Shown: positions 8,734 to 18,132, counted from the first letter of the stretch. The stretch is DNA of 64,000 nt from Alphaproteobacteria bacterium (GCA_030424865.1 JAUHVR010000001.1:186001-250000), one strand, 5' to 3'. Translations and numbers: made by a program. The notes: generated by a model not told the origin, from the sequence alone.

Positions 8734-10188
8734 CTATTCGGCCGCCTGCATCTCGAACCCTTTTTCGATCATGTCCGACGGCGCGACGGGGTATTCCCCC
8801 GAGAAACAGGCATCGCAATACTGCGGGCAGTCCTTCTTGCGGCCCTCGGCCTCACCCACGGCGCGATAGAGACCGTCCAGAGTGATGAACTTCAGACTGT
8901 CGACCGACAGGTGATCGCGCATCTCTTCTTCTGACATGGTTGCCGCCAGCAGCTTTTCGCGCTGGGGTGTGTCGACGCCATAGAAACAGGGCCAGGCGGT
9001 GGGGGGCGAGGCGATGCGGAAGTGCACCTCGGCGGCGCCCGCGTCCAGGATCATCTCCTTGATCTTGCGGCTGGTGGTGCCACGCACCACCGAGTCGTCG
9101 ACCAGGATCACCCGCTTGCCCTTGATCAGCGCGCGGTTGACGTTCAGCTTGAGCCGGACCCCCATGTTGCGGATCTGCTCGGTCGGCTCGATGAAGGTCC
9201 GGCCCATGTACTGGTTGCGGATGATGCCCATCCCGAAGGGAATGCCGCTTTCATGTGCGTACCCAATGGCCGCCGGTGTCCCGCTGTCGGGAACGGGGCA
9301 GACAAGATCGGCATCCACGGGCGCTTCGCGCGCCAGTTCGACGCCGATCTGGCGACGGGTTTCATAGACCGAGCGACCGCCGATGATCGAATCCGGGCGG
9401 CTGAAATAGACGTGTTCGAAGATGCAGAAGCGCGAGCTTGCCTGCATGAACGGGCGGTGGCTCTTGACCTTGTTGTGCTCGATCACAACCATCTCGCCCG
9501 GTTCGACGTCGCGCACGAACTCGGCCCCGATGATGTCGAGCGCACAGGTTTCCGAGGCCAGCGCCCAACCGTCGCCGATGCGGCCGATGACCAGCGGGCG
9601 TACACCCATCGGGTCACGCACACCGATCAGCTTGGTGCGGGTCATGGCGACCACGGAAAAGGCCCCCTCGACCCGGCGCAGGGCGTCCATCATCCGGTCC
9701 GGCACCTTGCGCTGCAAGGACCGCGCCATCAGGTGGATGATGCATTCGCTGTCTGACGAACTTTGAAAGATCGAGCCACGCTCGATCAGCTCGCGCCGCA
9801 GGGCGTCGGCATTGGTGATATTGCCGTTGTGGGCAATCGCCGCGCCGCCCATCGAGAACTCGCCAAAGAAGGGCTGGACGTCGCGGATCGCGGTCTGGCC
9901 CTTTGATCCGGCGGTGGAATAGCGCACGTGCCCGATGGCCAGTGCACCGGGTAGCGTTTCCATCAGCCGTTGCGAGGTAAAGTTGTCGCGGACATAGCCA
10001 AAGCGGCGGACCGAGTTGAACCCCTGATCGGGATCATGGGCGACGATGCCGCCGGCCTCTTGTCCGCGATGTTGCAGGGCATGCAGGCCAAGGGCCACGA
10101 AGTTCGCGGCGTCTTTCACGCCGATTACACCGAACACACCACATTCTTCGCGCAGTTTGTCATCGTCGAAAGGATGGGCGGGGGGCAT
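8734..10188 (-). CDS. purF: Amidophosphoribosyltransferase
   Basis: PurF makes 5-phosphoribosylamine from PRPP and glutamine, the first committed step of purine synthesis. EECGVFGVIG near the N-terminus contains the glutaminase cysteine, HALQHRGQEAGGI follows, and VILVDDSVVRGTTS near residue 350 is the PRPP-binding loop. The ATG at 10188 gives 484 residues beginning MPPAHPFDDD; a TTG at 10218 adds ten residues and cannot be excluded because GGAG sits between the two candidates. It lies downstream of cvpA on the same strand but is separated from it by a plus-strand gene. Confidence 0.95.
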   Translation of the reverse strand: MPPAHPFDDDKLREECGVFGVIGVKDAANFVALGLHALQHRGQEAGGIVAHDPDQGFNSVRRFGYVRDNFTSQRLMETLPGALAIGHVRYSTAGSKGQTAIRDVQPFFGEFSMGGAAIAHNGNITNADALRRELIERGSIFQSSSDSECIIHLMARSLQRKVPDRMMDALRRVEGAFSVVAMTRTKLIGVRDPMGVRPLVIGRIGDGWALASETCALDIIGAEFVRDVEPGEMVVIEHNKVKSHRPFMQASSRFCIFEHVYFSRPDSIIGGRSVYETRRQIGVELAREAPVDADLVCPVPDSGTPAAIGYAHESGIPFGMGIIRNQYMGRTFIEPTEQIRNMGVRLKLNVNRALIKGKRVILVDDSVVRGTTSRKIKEMILDAGAAEVHFRIASPPTAWPCFYGVDTPQREKLLAATMSEEEMRDHLSVDSLKFITLDGLYRAVGEAEGRKKDCPQYCDACFSGEYPVAPSDMIEKGFEMQAAE

Positions 10189-10385
10189 CTGGAGGGACAA
10201 GGGCAGCTCCGAATCCAAGTCGAGTTTGCCGCTTCTTTAAGGCTTTGGGCCAAACATGTCACGGAACTATCACAAATACGCTGCACTGCGGCGTGGCCCC
10301 TGATGCAATTCTGCCCCGCCCGCCGAGGAAACCTGTGGCTTTCCGGCGAACGGGGTCCCACCGGAACCGGTGGCTCGGCGAGTGT

Positions 10386-10562
10386 TCAGGTGGGCTGGAA
10401 CAGACCGGCCAGCCCGCGGCGGCGGGGGCGGCGTTCAGTCTTGGTGCCCATCAGTTCGTGCGCGGCCTCGCTGCGCATATGGCGGCCGCGGGCCATGTAG
10501 TAAGCGGTGTCGATGCTGCCATCGGGACGCAAGCGGATATCGGTGTCGGTGGGGCGGGTCAT
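10386..10562 (-). CDS. Small conserved roseobacter-type protein, 58 aa
   Basis: A clear AAAGGAAA site 5 bp before the ATG at 10562 and a compact 58-codon frame support a real gene. The peptide is polar with a central AYYMARGRHMRSEAAHELMG segment and a basic ERRPRRRG tail. Similar short proteins with this AxYxxxARxxRxEA pattern are common and uncharacterised in Rhodobacteraceae, as I recall. There is no transmembrane segment or zinc motif. It is divergent from the winged-helix/hydrolase gene. Confidence 0.65.
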   Translation of the reverse strand: MTRPTDTDIRLRPDGSIDTAYYMARGRHMRSEAAHELMGTKTERRPRRRGLAGLFQPT

Positions 10563-10730
10563 GGCGTTTCCTTTCGGCGGGGTGGTCGTTTCAACTGTCC
10601 TGATCCTGCGGCAACGCGGATCGTGGCGCTTGAAGACGGTCTGAAGAAGCCCTTGGGAAGCCCTGAAGAAATGCCGGATTTCGCCTCGGAAAAGCTTGCC
10701 GAGGGGGAAACAGCGCCGCAGAGTGGGGGC

Positions 10731-11918
10731 ATGATCTATTCGTTTGGGCCTTGTGAACTTGATATCGGCACGCATGTCCTGCGCCGCGATGGGGCAGAGG
10801 TGCATGTCGAGCCGCAGGTCTTTGACGTCATAGCCATGTTGGTCGAGGCTGCGGGCGAGCTGGTCACCTATGATGCGCTGATCGAGCGGGTCTGGGAGGG
10901 GCGGATCGTCTCGGACGCGACCATCGCCGCCCGTGTCAGTGCTGCGCGCGCCGCTTTGGGGGACGATGGCAAGCGACAGGCGGTGATTCGCACCGTGCCG
11001 CGACGGGGTCTGCAAATCGTGGTGCCGGTCGGGGCAGAGGGGCCTGCTGAACCCGAAGAGGTCGCGCAGGAATCTGGCCCGGTGACCGCGCAGATGACCT
11101 TGTCGCGGGACGGCAGTGTGCTGGCCTGGACCAGCGAAGGGCAGGGACCGCCGCTGATGCGGGCGGGCCATTGGCTGACACATCTGGAGCTGGATCGCGC
11201 CAGCCCGATCTGGTCCCCTTTTCTTCAGCGTCTGGGGCGCGGGCGGCGTCTGGTCCGCTATGATTTTCGGGGCACGGGCATGTCTGACCCCGAATGCGGC
11301 GCCTTCGACGTCGAGCGCTTTACCGACGACATGGAGGCCGTGGCCGACGCGGCCGGGTTAGAGCGTTTTCCGATCTTCGCCTCGTCTCAAAGTTTTGCCG
11401 TCTCATGCCATTTCGCCCTGCGCCACCCCGAGCGTGTCTCGGCCATCGTGTCCTGTGGCGGGTATGCGCAGGGCAGTTTTGTCCGCGAGGGCGGGGCGGA
11501 TGCGACCTTTACCAAGGCGCTGCACCAGATGATCGTGCAGGGCTGGGGCCAGCCCGAGGGCGGGATGATGAAGGCCTTTGCCACGCTCTTCATTCCACAT
11601 GCCACAAACGAACGGATCGCGCAGTTGGTCAATCTTCAGATCGCCTCGGCCACGCCGGACCGCGCCGTTGAGATCCGCGAGTGTATCTCGCGCTTCGATG
11701 TGGTCGAGCTGTTGCCCAAGGTGCAATGTCCGGTCCTGGTCCTGCATGCGCGCAACGATGCGGTGCACCCTTTTGCCCAGGCCCGACTGATCGCGCAGGG
11801 TTTACCGGATGCTCGGCTCAAGATGCTGGATTCGCCCAATCACATCCTGATGTCGGACGAACCCGCCTTTGCTCAGGCCTTTGACGCGCTCGACGCCTTC
11901 CTGGCCGAGGTCACCTAG
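10731..11918 (+). CDS. Winged-helix regulator fused to an alpha/beta hydrolase
   Basis: From the ATG at 10731 (GTGGGGG upstream) the protein has 395 residues. Residues 1–105 form an OmpR/PhoB-type winged helix: FGPCELDIGTHVLRRDGAEV, then ELVTYDALIERVWEG, then RTVPRRGLQIV. From about residue 125 an alpha/beta hydrolase follows, with YDFRGTGMSD (oxyanion region), SSQSFAVSCHFALRH at the nucleophile elbow position and a C-terminal LVLHARNDAVHPF plus SPNHI for the acid and histidine. The elbow reads S-Q-S-F-A rather than a clean GxSxG. Similar fusions are known as adenylate-cyclase-like or CadC-like regulators. An upstream start at 10671 is possible. Confidence 0.85.
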   Translation: MIYSFGPCELDIGTHVLRRDGAEVHVEPQVFDVIAMLVEAAGELVTYDALIERVWEGRIVSDATIAARVSAARAALGDDGKRQAVIRTVPRRGLQIVVPVGAEGPAEPEEVAQESGPVTAQMTLSRDGSVLAWTSEGQGPPLMRAGHWLTHLELDRASPIWSPFLQRLGRGRRLVRYDFRGTGMSDPECGAFDVERFTDDMEAVADAAGLERFPIFASSQSFAVSCHFALRHPERVSAIVSCGGYAQGSFVREGGADATFTKALHQMIVQGWGQPEGGMMKAFATLFIPHATNERIAQLVNLQIASATPDRAVEIRECISRFDVVELLPKVQCPVLVLHARNDAVHPFAQARLIAQGLPDARLKMLDSPNHILMSDEPAFAQAFDALDAFLAEVT

Positions 11919-12091
11919 ACCTGTTCACTGACCTGAATCGCTGGAACCGGCATGCCCTTGGGGCACTTCGGCGTTCGATAAGCCCCTGTGCAACGTGACG
12001 CTTTTCAGCGGTCATGCACGGAAAGACGCAGTATTCGGGCACAACGCCGGGCAAGCATTCACCCGGTGCAAAATCTAAATGAGCCGCCTGC

Positions 12092-12664
12092 TCAGGCTTC
12101 GTCGCCTGCAGGTGCGCCACAGACGCCGACCAGCTCTTCGTATTGCTGCGTGATCCAGCCCAGGGCCGCTTCCGGGTTCTGCTCTTCGATGCGCGTCGTG
12201 AACCGGCTGAAGACCGAGGCCGACCGCGAATCGTCGACCATCGGAATGTTCTGCGAGGTCAGCACGGTCTCGTAGACAAAGAACGCGATCGCCACCAGCA
12301 GGATGCCGCGCGCCACGCCAAAGAGGAACCCAAGCGCCTGATCCAGGCCACCAAGGGCCGACCGTTGCACAAGCGAGGCAAAGAGCGGCGTGAAGAGTGA
12401 CACAATCACAAGCGCAATGGCAAAGACCACGGCAAAGGCCGCGATGATCGCCAACTCGCAACTGTCGGCCAGGAAATCACCGATCACCGGGATCTCTTTC
12501 ACCAGAGGCTCCAGCTGAGGCGCAAAGACAAAGGCCAGGATGGCGGCGGCAATCCAGCCGACAATCGCCATCGCCTCGCGCACCAGGCCACGCGAATAGG
12601 CCAGCAGTGCCGACAACACGATAACGACGCCCACGACGCCGTCGATGATGGTGAACCCTTCCAT
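12092..12664 (-). CDS. cvpA: CvpA family membrane protein
   Basis: The 190-residue protein has four hydrophobic segments (about residues 8–25, 32–50, 68–90 and 103–125) and the N-terminal DGVVGVVIVLSALLAYSRGL typical of CvpA (colicin V production). The family is required for envelope stress or bile tolerance in enterobacteria, but its biochemical role is unclear. It is the last gene of the alr…radA–cvpA run and in many bacteria immediately precedes purF, as it nearly does here. The tail is acidic and soluble. Confidence 0.85.
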   Translation of the reverse strand: MEGFTIIDGVVGVVIVLSALLAYSRGLVREAMAIVGWIAAAILAFVFAPQLEPLVKEIPVIGDFLADSCELAIIAAFAVVFAIALVIVSLFTPLFASLVQRSALGGLDQALGFLFGVARGILLVAIAFFVYETVLTSQNIPMVDDSRSASVFSRFTTRIEEQNPEAALGWITQQYEELVGVCGAPAGDEA

Positions 12665-12693
12665 GAAAGAGCTGCCCTTTCTTCCTGTTGGCG

Positions 12694-14061
12694 CTAGCCC
12701 GCGCCGAATACCTCACCCACAAAGGCCGTCAGATCCGCGCTTTGGGTCAGCGACAGCCCCGATGTTTCGCCTGCCTTCCCGCCTTTTGGCGTGATTGCAG
12801 AGGTGAAACCAAGTTTTTGTGCCTCTTTCAACCGGTTTTCCGTCTGGCCCACCGGTCGTAGGGCCCCCGATAAGCTAATCTCGCCAAAAACGACAGAGTC
12901 GGCTGGAACCGCCACGTCTTCGCGGGCGGAAAGTAGCGCAGCGGCCACAGCCAGATCGGCTGCGGGCTCGCTGATCTTCAGCCCCCCGGCGACGTTCAGA
13001 TAGACGTCGAGCCCGGCAAAGGGAATGCCACAGCGCGCCTCGAGCACGGCAAGGATCATCGACAGCCGCCCACCGTCCCAGCCAACAACCGACCGGCGCG
13101 GCTGGCTGTGCGGGCTGGGCGCGACCAGCGCCTGCAATTCGCACAGAACGGGGCGCGTGCCCTCGATGCCCGCAAAGACCACCGAGCCGGGGCTGGGCTC
13201 GCCCCTTTCGGACAGGAAAAGCGCCGAGGGGTTCGGCACCTGCGCCAACCCGCCGCCGGTCATCTCGAACACGCCGATCTCGTCGGCGGGGCCAAAGCGG
13301 TTCTTGACGCTGCGCAGAATGCGGAACTGGTGGCCGCGGTCACCCTCGAAATAAAGCACGGTGTCGACCATGTGCTCGACCACGCGCGGCCCGGCGATCT
13401 GGCCCTCCTTGGTGACATGGCCGACCATGATCACGGCCGTGTTGCGCCGTTTGGCAAACTGCGTCAGTTCATGCGCTGCGGCGCGCACCTGCGCGACAGA
13501 GCCCGGCGCGCTGTCGACATTGTCGGCCCACATGGTCTGGATCGAATCGATGATCACCAGGTCGGGGTTCTCCCCCTCCAGCGTTGTCAGAATGTCCCGA
13601 AGATTGGTTTCGGCGGCCAGTTGCACCGGCGCCTGCGCCAATCCAAGCCGCTGCGCCCGCATCCGCACCTGCGCGCTGGCCTCTTCGCCGCTGGTATACA
13701 CCACCTTGAGCCCCGCTTTGGCAAAGGCCGAAGCCGCCTGCAGCAAAAGCGTCGACTTCCCGATCCCCGGATCGCCACCCACCAGAATGGCCGAGGCCGG
13801 CACAAGCCCGCCCCCCAGCACGCGGTCCAGCTCGTCCATGCCGCACGAGGTGCGCGGCGGTGGTGCCTCGTGCCCGGCCAGATCGGTCAGCGGAACGGCC
13901 CGCCCACGCGACGCGCCCAGCGACTTCTTCGCGGGCCCGCTGCTCAGCGGCACCTCTTCGACAATGGTGTTCCAGGCCCCACAGGCCTCACACCGCCCCG
14001 ACCACTTCGAGGTGACGTTGCCGCAATCCGTGCAGGCGAAGGATTTGGAGGATTTTGCCAT
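12694..14061 (-). CDS. radA: DNA repair protein RadA
   Basis: The 455-residue protein has a zinc finger with C10, C13, C24 and C27, a RecA-like core with Walker A GGDPGIGKSTLL near residue 90, the RadA-specific KNRFGPADEIG motif near 250, and a Lon-protease-like C-terminal domain. RadA drives branch migration of recombination intermediates. The ATG at 14061 starts MAKSSKSFAC directly before the zinc finger. It lies 29 bp before cvpA in the same direction. Confidence 0.95.
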   Translation of the reverse strand: MAKSSKSFACTDCGNVTSKWSGRCEACGAWNTIVEEVPLSSGPAKKSLGASRGRAVPLTDLAGHEAPPPRTSCGMDELDRVLGGGLVPASAILVGGDPGIGKSTLLLQAASAFAKAGLKVVYTSGEEASAQVRMRAQRLGLAQAPVQLAAETNLRDILTTLEGENPDLVIIDSIQTMWADNVDSAPGSVAQVRAAAHELTQFAKRRNTAVIMVGHVTKEGQIAGPRVVEHMVDTVLYFEGDRGHQFRILRSVKNRFGPADEIGVFEMTGGGLAQVPNPSALFLSERGEPSPGSVVFAGIEGTRPVLCELQALVAPSPHSQPRRSVVGWDGGRLSMILAVLEARCGIPFAGLDVYLNVAGGLKISEPAADLAVAAALLSAREDVAVPADSVVFGEISLSGALRPVGQTENRLKEAQKLGFTSAITPKGGKAGETSGLSLTQSADLTAFVGEVFGAG

Positions 14062-14127
14062 GAAATCTGTTTGGCCCAAGCCGCGCCCGGCCTCAAGGGG
14101 AAGCGCAACCCGCCGGTGTCAGATTTT

Positions 14128-14185
14128 GAGTATTTTTAGAAAGATGAAGCGCAGCCCAAGCTCTTTCATCTTTCCCTAAATACTC
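14128..14185. repeat. Inverted pair of the GAGTATTT…AAAGATGAA motif
   Basis: Two 21-bp arms, 14128–14148 and 14165–14185, are inverted copies differing at three central positions (GAGTATTT, four variable bases, AAAGATGAA). The right arm contains the TAG stop of the pqiA-like gene. On the minus strand it forms a long stem with a 16-nt loop just after that gene, without a U-run. Single copies of the same motif occur at 48987–49008 and 63161–63182. Confidence 0.7.
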
Positions 14186-14637
14186 CCGCCGGAGGCGGTC
14201 CGACGCTTTCCGGCCAGCACCCCAATGGCCAAAGAGGCGAGGATACACGCTGTAAACAGATAGAGCCCCCAGGCGGTCTCGATCTTGCCGATGCCAATGC
14301 CTTTCACCAGCGTGATGTACATGGCGATCAGAAACACATCCGCCATCGCCAGTTTGCCCAGGATCCCGAGCGCTGGCACAATCCGGGGGCTGGCCACGCG
14401 GAACTGCACCATCGCCAGGCCAATGGTCTTCAGGTAAGGCGCAAATAGCGCAAAGACGGTCACCAAGAGCGCCAGCACCACGTCCGAGCCCCAAAGCGAC
14501 TGCAGACCGCTGATGACGCTGATCTCGGACAGGCCGAACAATGGCAAAAGGCCCGCGCGCATCAGCGGCGCGAACCAGGAAATGGGATAGAGGATCAGCA
14601 GGGACAGGTTGGCATACCGCAGGAACTGGTCAAACAT
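14176..14637 (-). CDS. Single-domain paraquat-inducible protein A-like membrane protein
   Basis: The ATG at 14637 with GGAGG upstream gives 153 residues; a longer frame to 14691 is unlikely. Four transmembrane segments are visible, with YPISWFAPLMRAGLLPLFG between the first two and a KLAMADVFLIAMYITLVKG segment that matches the PqiA domain 'W.m.dvf…'. PqiA proteins belong to intermembrane lipid transport systems. Its location in the same minus-strand run as mlaE and mlaF agrees with an envelope lipid role. Canonical PqiA has two such domains and a cysteine motif; this one has one domain and no CxxC. Confidence 0.7.
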   Translation of the reverse strand: MFDQFLRYANLSLLILYPISWFAPLMRAGLLPLFGLSEISVISGLQSLWGSDVVLALLVTVFALFAPYLKTIGLAMVQFRVASPRIVPALGILGKLAMADVFLIAMYITLVKGIGIGKIETAWGLYLFTACILASLAIGVLAGKRRTASGGSI

Positions 14638-14662
14638 GGGGCCTCCGAGGCGTTTATGTCGT

Positions 14663-15022
14663 TCAGATAACCAGTGCCGCCAGACATACAACCGCCCCCA
14701 GTCGCAAAAGCTCTTCCCGGATTGTCGAGGGGCGCAGGCGGTTCAGCTCCAGCTGCAGCGCCAGAAAAAGGCAGCCGGGGAAAAGCGCGATGCCCAGCAG
14801 GGCGGGCATCACCAGGCCCGCAAATCCTCCCAGCATGATCAGCATGATCGCGCCGCCAATCAAGGGCACCAGCACACCGCATAGCGACGCGAAATACCCG
14901 ATATGGGTGTTCAGACGTTCACGTCGAACCGCGCGCACCCATCCGATTGCACTGACCAGCGCATAGGCCCAGAGAAAGGCAGACAGCGTTGTGATCCAGG
15001 ACGGGTCAAAGGGGAGTGACAT
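14663..15022 (-). CDS. Small integral membrane protein, unknown
   Basis: The 119-residue protein (MSLPFDPSWITTLSAFLWAY start at 15022) has about four predicted transmembrane helices separated by a basic cytoplasmic loop, RAVRRERLN. I do not recognise a family. It lies between two other small membrane proteins in the alr–mla–radA run, 25 bp before the pqiA-like gene, and may share the envelope function of those genes. The start ATG has GGGGAG nearby. Confidence 0.6.
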   Translation of the reverse strand: MSLPFDPSWITTLSAFLWAYALVSAIGWVRAVRRERLNTHIGYFASLCGVLVPLIGGAIMLIMLGGFAGLVMPALLGIALFPGCLFLALQLELNRLRPSTIREELLRLGAVVCLAALVI

Positions 15023-15070
15023 CGCCTTCAGGCTAGCATCGCCTTGGCCAGCCGGCAAAGCACCTCTGCG

Positions 15071-15457
15071 TCAGAACCAGGTGGCGATCCAGAGGCCGAT
15101 CAGTCCTACCGTGCTAAGCGCCGCCAGAACCTCGACCCAGCCACCGCGCCGGTTTCGGGTGATGGCGCCCACGATCAGAACGCCTGCCGGGACCAGCAGG
15201 GCGGTCATCCCGGCACCGTGGTTCATGCTTTGCGCCGCTGCGGCGTAGACCGCGCCCGAGTTCAGCCCGACCGCAGGTGCAAAGATCGTCGCAATGCCCG
15301 CCAGTGCCAGAACCAGGGCCACCCCGCCCGAGACCCGCGCCACGCCCGGTCCAAGCGCCAAGCGCAACAGGGCCAACACGGCGATCACTTCAAGGAAGAG
15401 GAACTTCTTGATGAACAGAAACGCCAGGACCGTGTAGTTCGGTTCAAAGAAACTCAT
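15071..15457 (-). CDS. Small integral membrane protein, unknown
   Basis: The 128-residue protein starts at an ATG that overlaps the mlaF stop by 4 bp, showing tight coupling to the ABC transporter genes. It has four hydrophobic helices and a lysine pair in FIKKFLFLEV. No motif identifies a family. Its coupling to mlaEF makes it a candidate accessory subunit of that transporter, which otherwise lacks an MCE-domain (MlaD) gene in this window; that is inference. Confidence 0.6.
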   Translation of the reverse strand: MSFFEPNYTVLAFLFIKKFLFLEVIAVLALLRLALGPGVARVSGGVALVLALAGIATIFAPAVGLNSGAVYAAAAQSMNHGAGMTALLVPAGVLIVGAITRNRRGGWVEVLAALSTVGLIGLWIATWF

Positions 15458-16200
15458 CGTACCGCCTCGATCGGCCCCTCTGCGCGGCCATGGATGAACT
15501 GATCCAGATAGGGATCGCCCGAGGCATCCATCTGTGCCACCGGCCCGGTCCACTTGATCACGCCATCGTGCAACATTGCCACGTTGTCGGCAATGGCCCG
15601 GACCGAGGACATGTCGTGGGTGATCGTCATCGCGGTCGCGCCCATCTCGGTCACGATCTCGCGGATCAGGTCGTTGATGACACCGGCCATGATCGGGTCG
15701 AGGCCCGTGGTCGGTTCGTCAAAGAAGATGATCTCGGGCTCGGCGGCAATCGCGCGCGCGAGGCCCACGCGTTTCTGCATGCCACCCGACAGTTCGGCGG
15801 GGAAGCGGTCGGCCACGTCCGGTTTCAGGCCGACGCGACGCAGTTTCTCGATGGCGATCTCGCGCGCCTCGTCGCGGGGGCGTTTCAGGCGACCGCGCAG
15901 CAGGCGGAAGGCGACATTCTGCCAGACCGGCAGGCTGTCAAAGAGCGCCGCGCCCTGAAAGAGCATGCCAAAGCGCGCCAGAAAGGCGTCGCGGTCGCCG
16001 GTCCCCACGTCCTGTCCGTCGACCGTGATCTGCCCGCTGTCATGTCGGATCAGGCCAAGGATGCACTTCAGTGCAACCGATTTCCCGGTGCCCGAGCCGC
16101 CGATGATCACCAGCGACGATCCCTTGCGGATCGTCAGATCCACGCCCTGCAGAACGCGGTTGTCGCCAAAGGCCTTATGGACATCACGCAGCTCGATCAT
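15454..16200 (-). CDS. mlaF: ABC transporter ATP-binding protein, MlaF type
   Basis: The 248-residue ATPase has Walker A GGSGTGKS near residue 35, signature LSGGMQKRVGLARA near 138 and Walker B IIFFDEPTTGLDPI near 158. The 'GGMQKR' signature and the MlaE-type permease upstream place it in the Mla/retrograde phospholipid transport group rather than in nutrient import. It powers lipid movement between inner and outer membrane. It overlaps mlaE by 4 bp on one side and the small membrane gene on the other. Confidence 0.9.
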   Translation of the reverse strand: MIELRDVHKAFGDNRVLQGVDLTIRKGSSLVIIGGSGTGKSVALKCILGLIRHDSGQITVDGQDVGTGDRDAFLARFGMLFQGAALFDSLPVWQNVAFRLLRGRLKRPRDEAREIAIEKLRRVGLKPDVADRFPAELSGGMQKRVGLARAIAAEPEIIFFDEPTTGLDPIMAGVINDLIREIVTEMGATAMTITHDMSSVRAIADNVAMLHDGVIKWTGPVAQMDASGDPYLDQFIHGRAEGPIEAVR

Positions 16201-16979
16201 ACCGAGAAGAAAACCCCCGTCAGAATGAAGTTGGCCGCCAGGATCAGCACCGCCGCAGCCTCGACCGAGCCCTTGGTGGCGCGGCCAACGCCCTGCGCGC
16301 CACGGCCCGAGTTCATGCCGAAGTAGCAGCCCATCAGCGCAGCGATGAAGCCAAAGACAGCGCCTTTGGCCAGCGACGAGATGATATCGAGCGCCTCAAG
16401 GAAATCCGCCGTGTTTTTCAGATAGGCCGCCGGGTTGAAGCCCAATGAACCGGTCGCCACGAGGTAGCCGCCGAAGATGCCGATCACGTCGCCAACGCCG
16501 ACGAGTGCGGGCACCACCAGCAGCGCGGCCAGCACGCGGGGCGCGGTCAGGTATTTCATCGGGTGGGTCGAGAGCGTCACCAGCGCGTCGATCTGTTCGG
16601 TCACCTTCATGGTGGCGATCTCGGCGGCGATGCTCGAGGTCACGCGGGCGGCGATCATCAGGCCGACCAGCACCGGCCCAAGCTCGCGCACCATGCCGAT
16701 GGCGACGATCTGGGGGACCACGGCCTCGGCATTGAAACGTGCGCCACCGGCGTAGATCTGCAGCGCAAGCGCGCCGCCGGTGAAGAGCGCGGTCAGGCCG
16801 ACCACGGGCAGCGACAGCCAGCCGATGTTCAACAGTGCAATGGCGAATTCACGGGCATAAAACGGCGGGCGCAGGATGTGGCTGAGCGCCTCAAGCGCAA
16901 AAAGCGTCACGCGGCCGATGCTGGCCAGCAGCGCCAGCGTGGCCCGGCCCAGGGCGGCAAGAGGCGCGGTCAGGATCAT
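16197..16979 (-). CDS. mlaE: MlaE family ABC transporter permease
   Basis: The 260-residue membrane protein has the MlaE domain: [20 protein letters not shown] at about residues 57–76, then [20 protein letters not shown] near 99–118 and a conserved [14 protein letters not shown] segment. It forms the inner-membrane channel of the MlaFEDB-type phospholipid transporter. It is flanked by alr upstream and mlaF downstream with 4-bp overlaps on both sides, so these three are one transcript. Confidence 0.9.
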   Translation of the reverse strand: MILTAPLAALGRATLALLASIGRVTLFALEALSHILRPPFYAREFAIALLNIGWLSLPVVGLTALFTGGALALQIYAGGARFNAEAVVPQIVAIGMVRELGPVLVGLMIAARVTSSIAAEIATMKVTEQIDALVTLSTHPMKYLTAPRVLAALLVVPALVGVGDVIGIFGGYLVATGSLGFNPAAYLKNTADFLEALDIISSLAKGAVFGFIAALMGCYFGMNSGRGAQGVGRATKGSVEAAAVLILAANFILTGVFFSV

Positions 16980-18013
16980 CCGCCGGTATGGACCCGGTCG
17001 TAACGGGCGCCCAGCGAGGTCAGGATTTCGTAGCCAATGGTGCCCGCAGCGTCGGCGAGCGTGTCGACCGATTGGCGGTCGCCCAGCATCTGGACGCTGT
17101 CGGGTTCGCCTTCGACGCCCGAGATATCGACGCCGATCATGTCCATCGAGACACGGCCGACGATCTTGCAGCGGCTGTCGCCGGCCCAGACAAAACCGTC
17201 AGGCCCCATGGCGCGGATCAGACCGTCGGCGTAGCCCGCCGCGATGGTGGCGATGCGGGCCGGGGCCTGTGCGGTCCAGTTGTTGCCATAGCCCACCGTC
17301 TCGCCCGCCGCGACCTCGCGGATCTGGATCACGGGGATGTCCAGCGTGACGACGGTTCGCGCCTCTGCAAAGGGCAGTCCGCCATAAAGGCCGATGCCGG
17401 GGCGGGTCATGTCGAAGTGATAGTCGGGGCCCAGGAGAATGCCGCCGGTCGCCGCGAGCGAGCGGGGCACGCCGGTGCCCTCGGTCATTTCCTGAAACAC
17501 CTGCAATTGCTGCGCGTTCATCGTGTGGTCGGGTTCATCAGCGCAGGCGAGGTGGCTCATCAACAGCGTCGGGTTTTGGCTGAGCGCGACGTGTCGCAGG
17601 GCGGCCCATTCATCGGGCTCCATGCCCAGGCGGTTCATGCCGGTGTCGAGCTGGACGCCAAAGGCGTGGCCGGGCAGAGCCTCGACGTGGCGCAGCATCT
17701 GGTCGATGCTGTTGAGCATTGGCGTCAGTTGGGCATCGCGCAAAAGCGCGGTGTCCCCCTCCATATGCCCGGAAAAGACGTTGATGGTGGGGCCATCGCC
17801 CAGAACCCGGCGCAGTTCGGCGCCCTCTTCGGTGAGCGCCACAAAGAAGGTGCGGGCGCCTTCCTCGGCCAAGGCCTTTGCGGCCGGGTCGATGCCAAGG
17901 CCATATGCGTCAGCCTTGACCACTGCAGCGGTCTCGGTGCTGGTCAGGGCGTTCAGAGCACGCCAGTTTGCGCGCAACTCGCCAAGGTCGATAGAAAGTC
18001 TTGCCTGTGCCAT
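16976..18013 (-). CDS. alr: Alanine racemase
   Basis: A PLP enzyme that converts L- to D-alanine for peptidoglycan. The PLP lysine is K33 in [20 protein letters not shown] and the C-terminal [11 protein letters not shown] (catalytic Tyr) and [11 protein letters not shown] segments are also present. At 345 residues it is slightly short for Alr but complete. It heads the minus-strand run that continues with mlaE and mlaF. It is divergent from cobS, with 119 bp between the starts. Confidence 0.95.
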   Translation of the reverse strand: MAQARLSIDLGELRANWRALNALTSTETAAVVKADAYGLGIDPAAKALAEEGARTFFVALTEEGAELRRVLGDGPTINVFSGHMEGDTALLRDAQLTPMLNSIDQMLRHVEALPGHAFGVQLDTGMNRLGMEPDEWAALRHVALSQNPTLLMSHLACADEPDHTMNAQQLQVFQEMTEGTGVPRSLAATGGILLGPDYHFDMTRPGIGLYGGLPFAEARTVVTLDIPVIQIREVAAGETVGYGNNWTAQAPARIATIAAGYADGLIRAMGPDGFVWAGDSRCKIVGRVSMDMIGVDISGVEGEPDSVQMLGDRQSVDTLADAAGTIGYEILTSLGARYDRVHTGG

Positions 18014-18132
18014 ACCCGCTGTTTGGCATGTCGTGTCCTCTGGTCAAGGCGAAAATTGCCTGAGGGCGCTTGAGCCAGTGAATTCCGTTGGTTAGGGAGG
18101 TCGGACCAGCGCGGTGAGCAAGGGAGGGCGGC

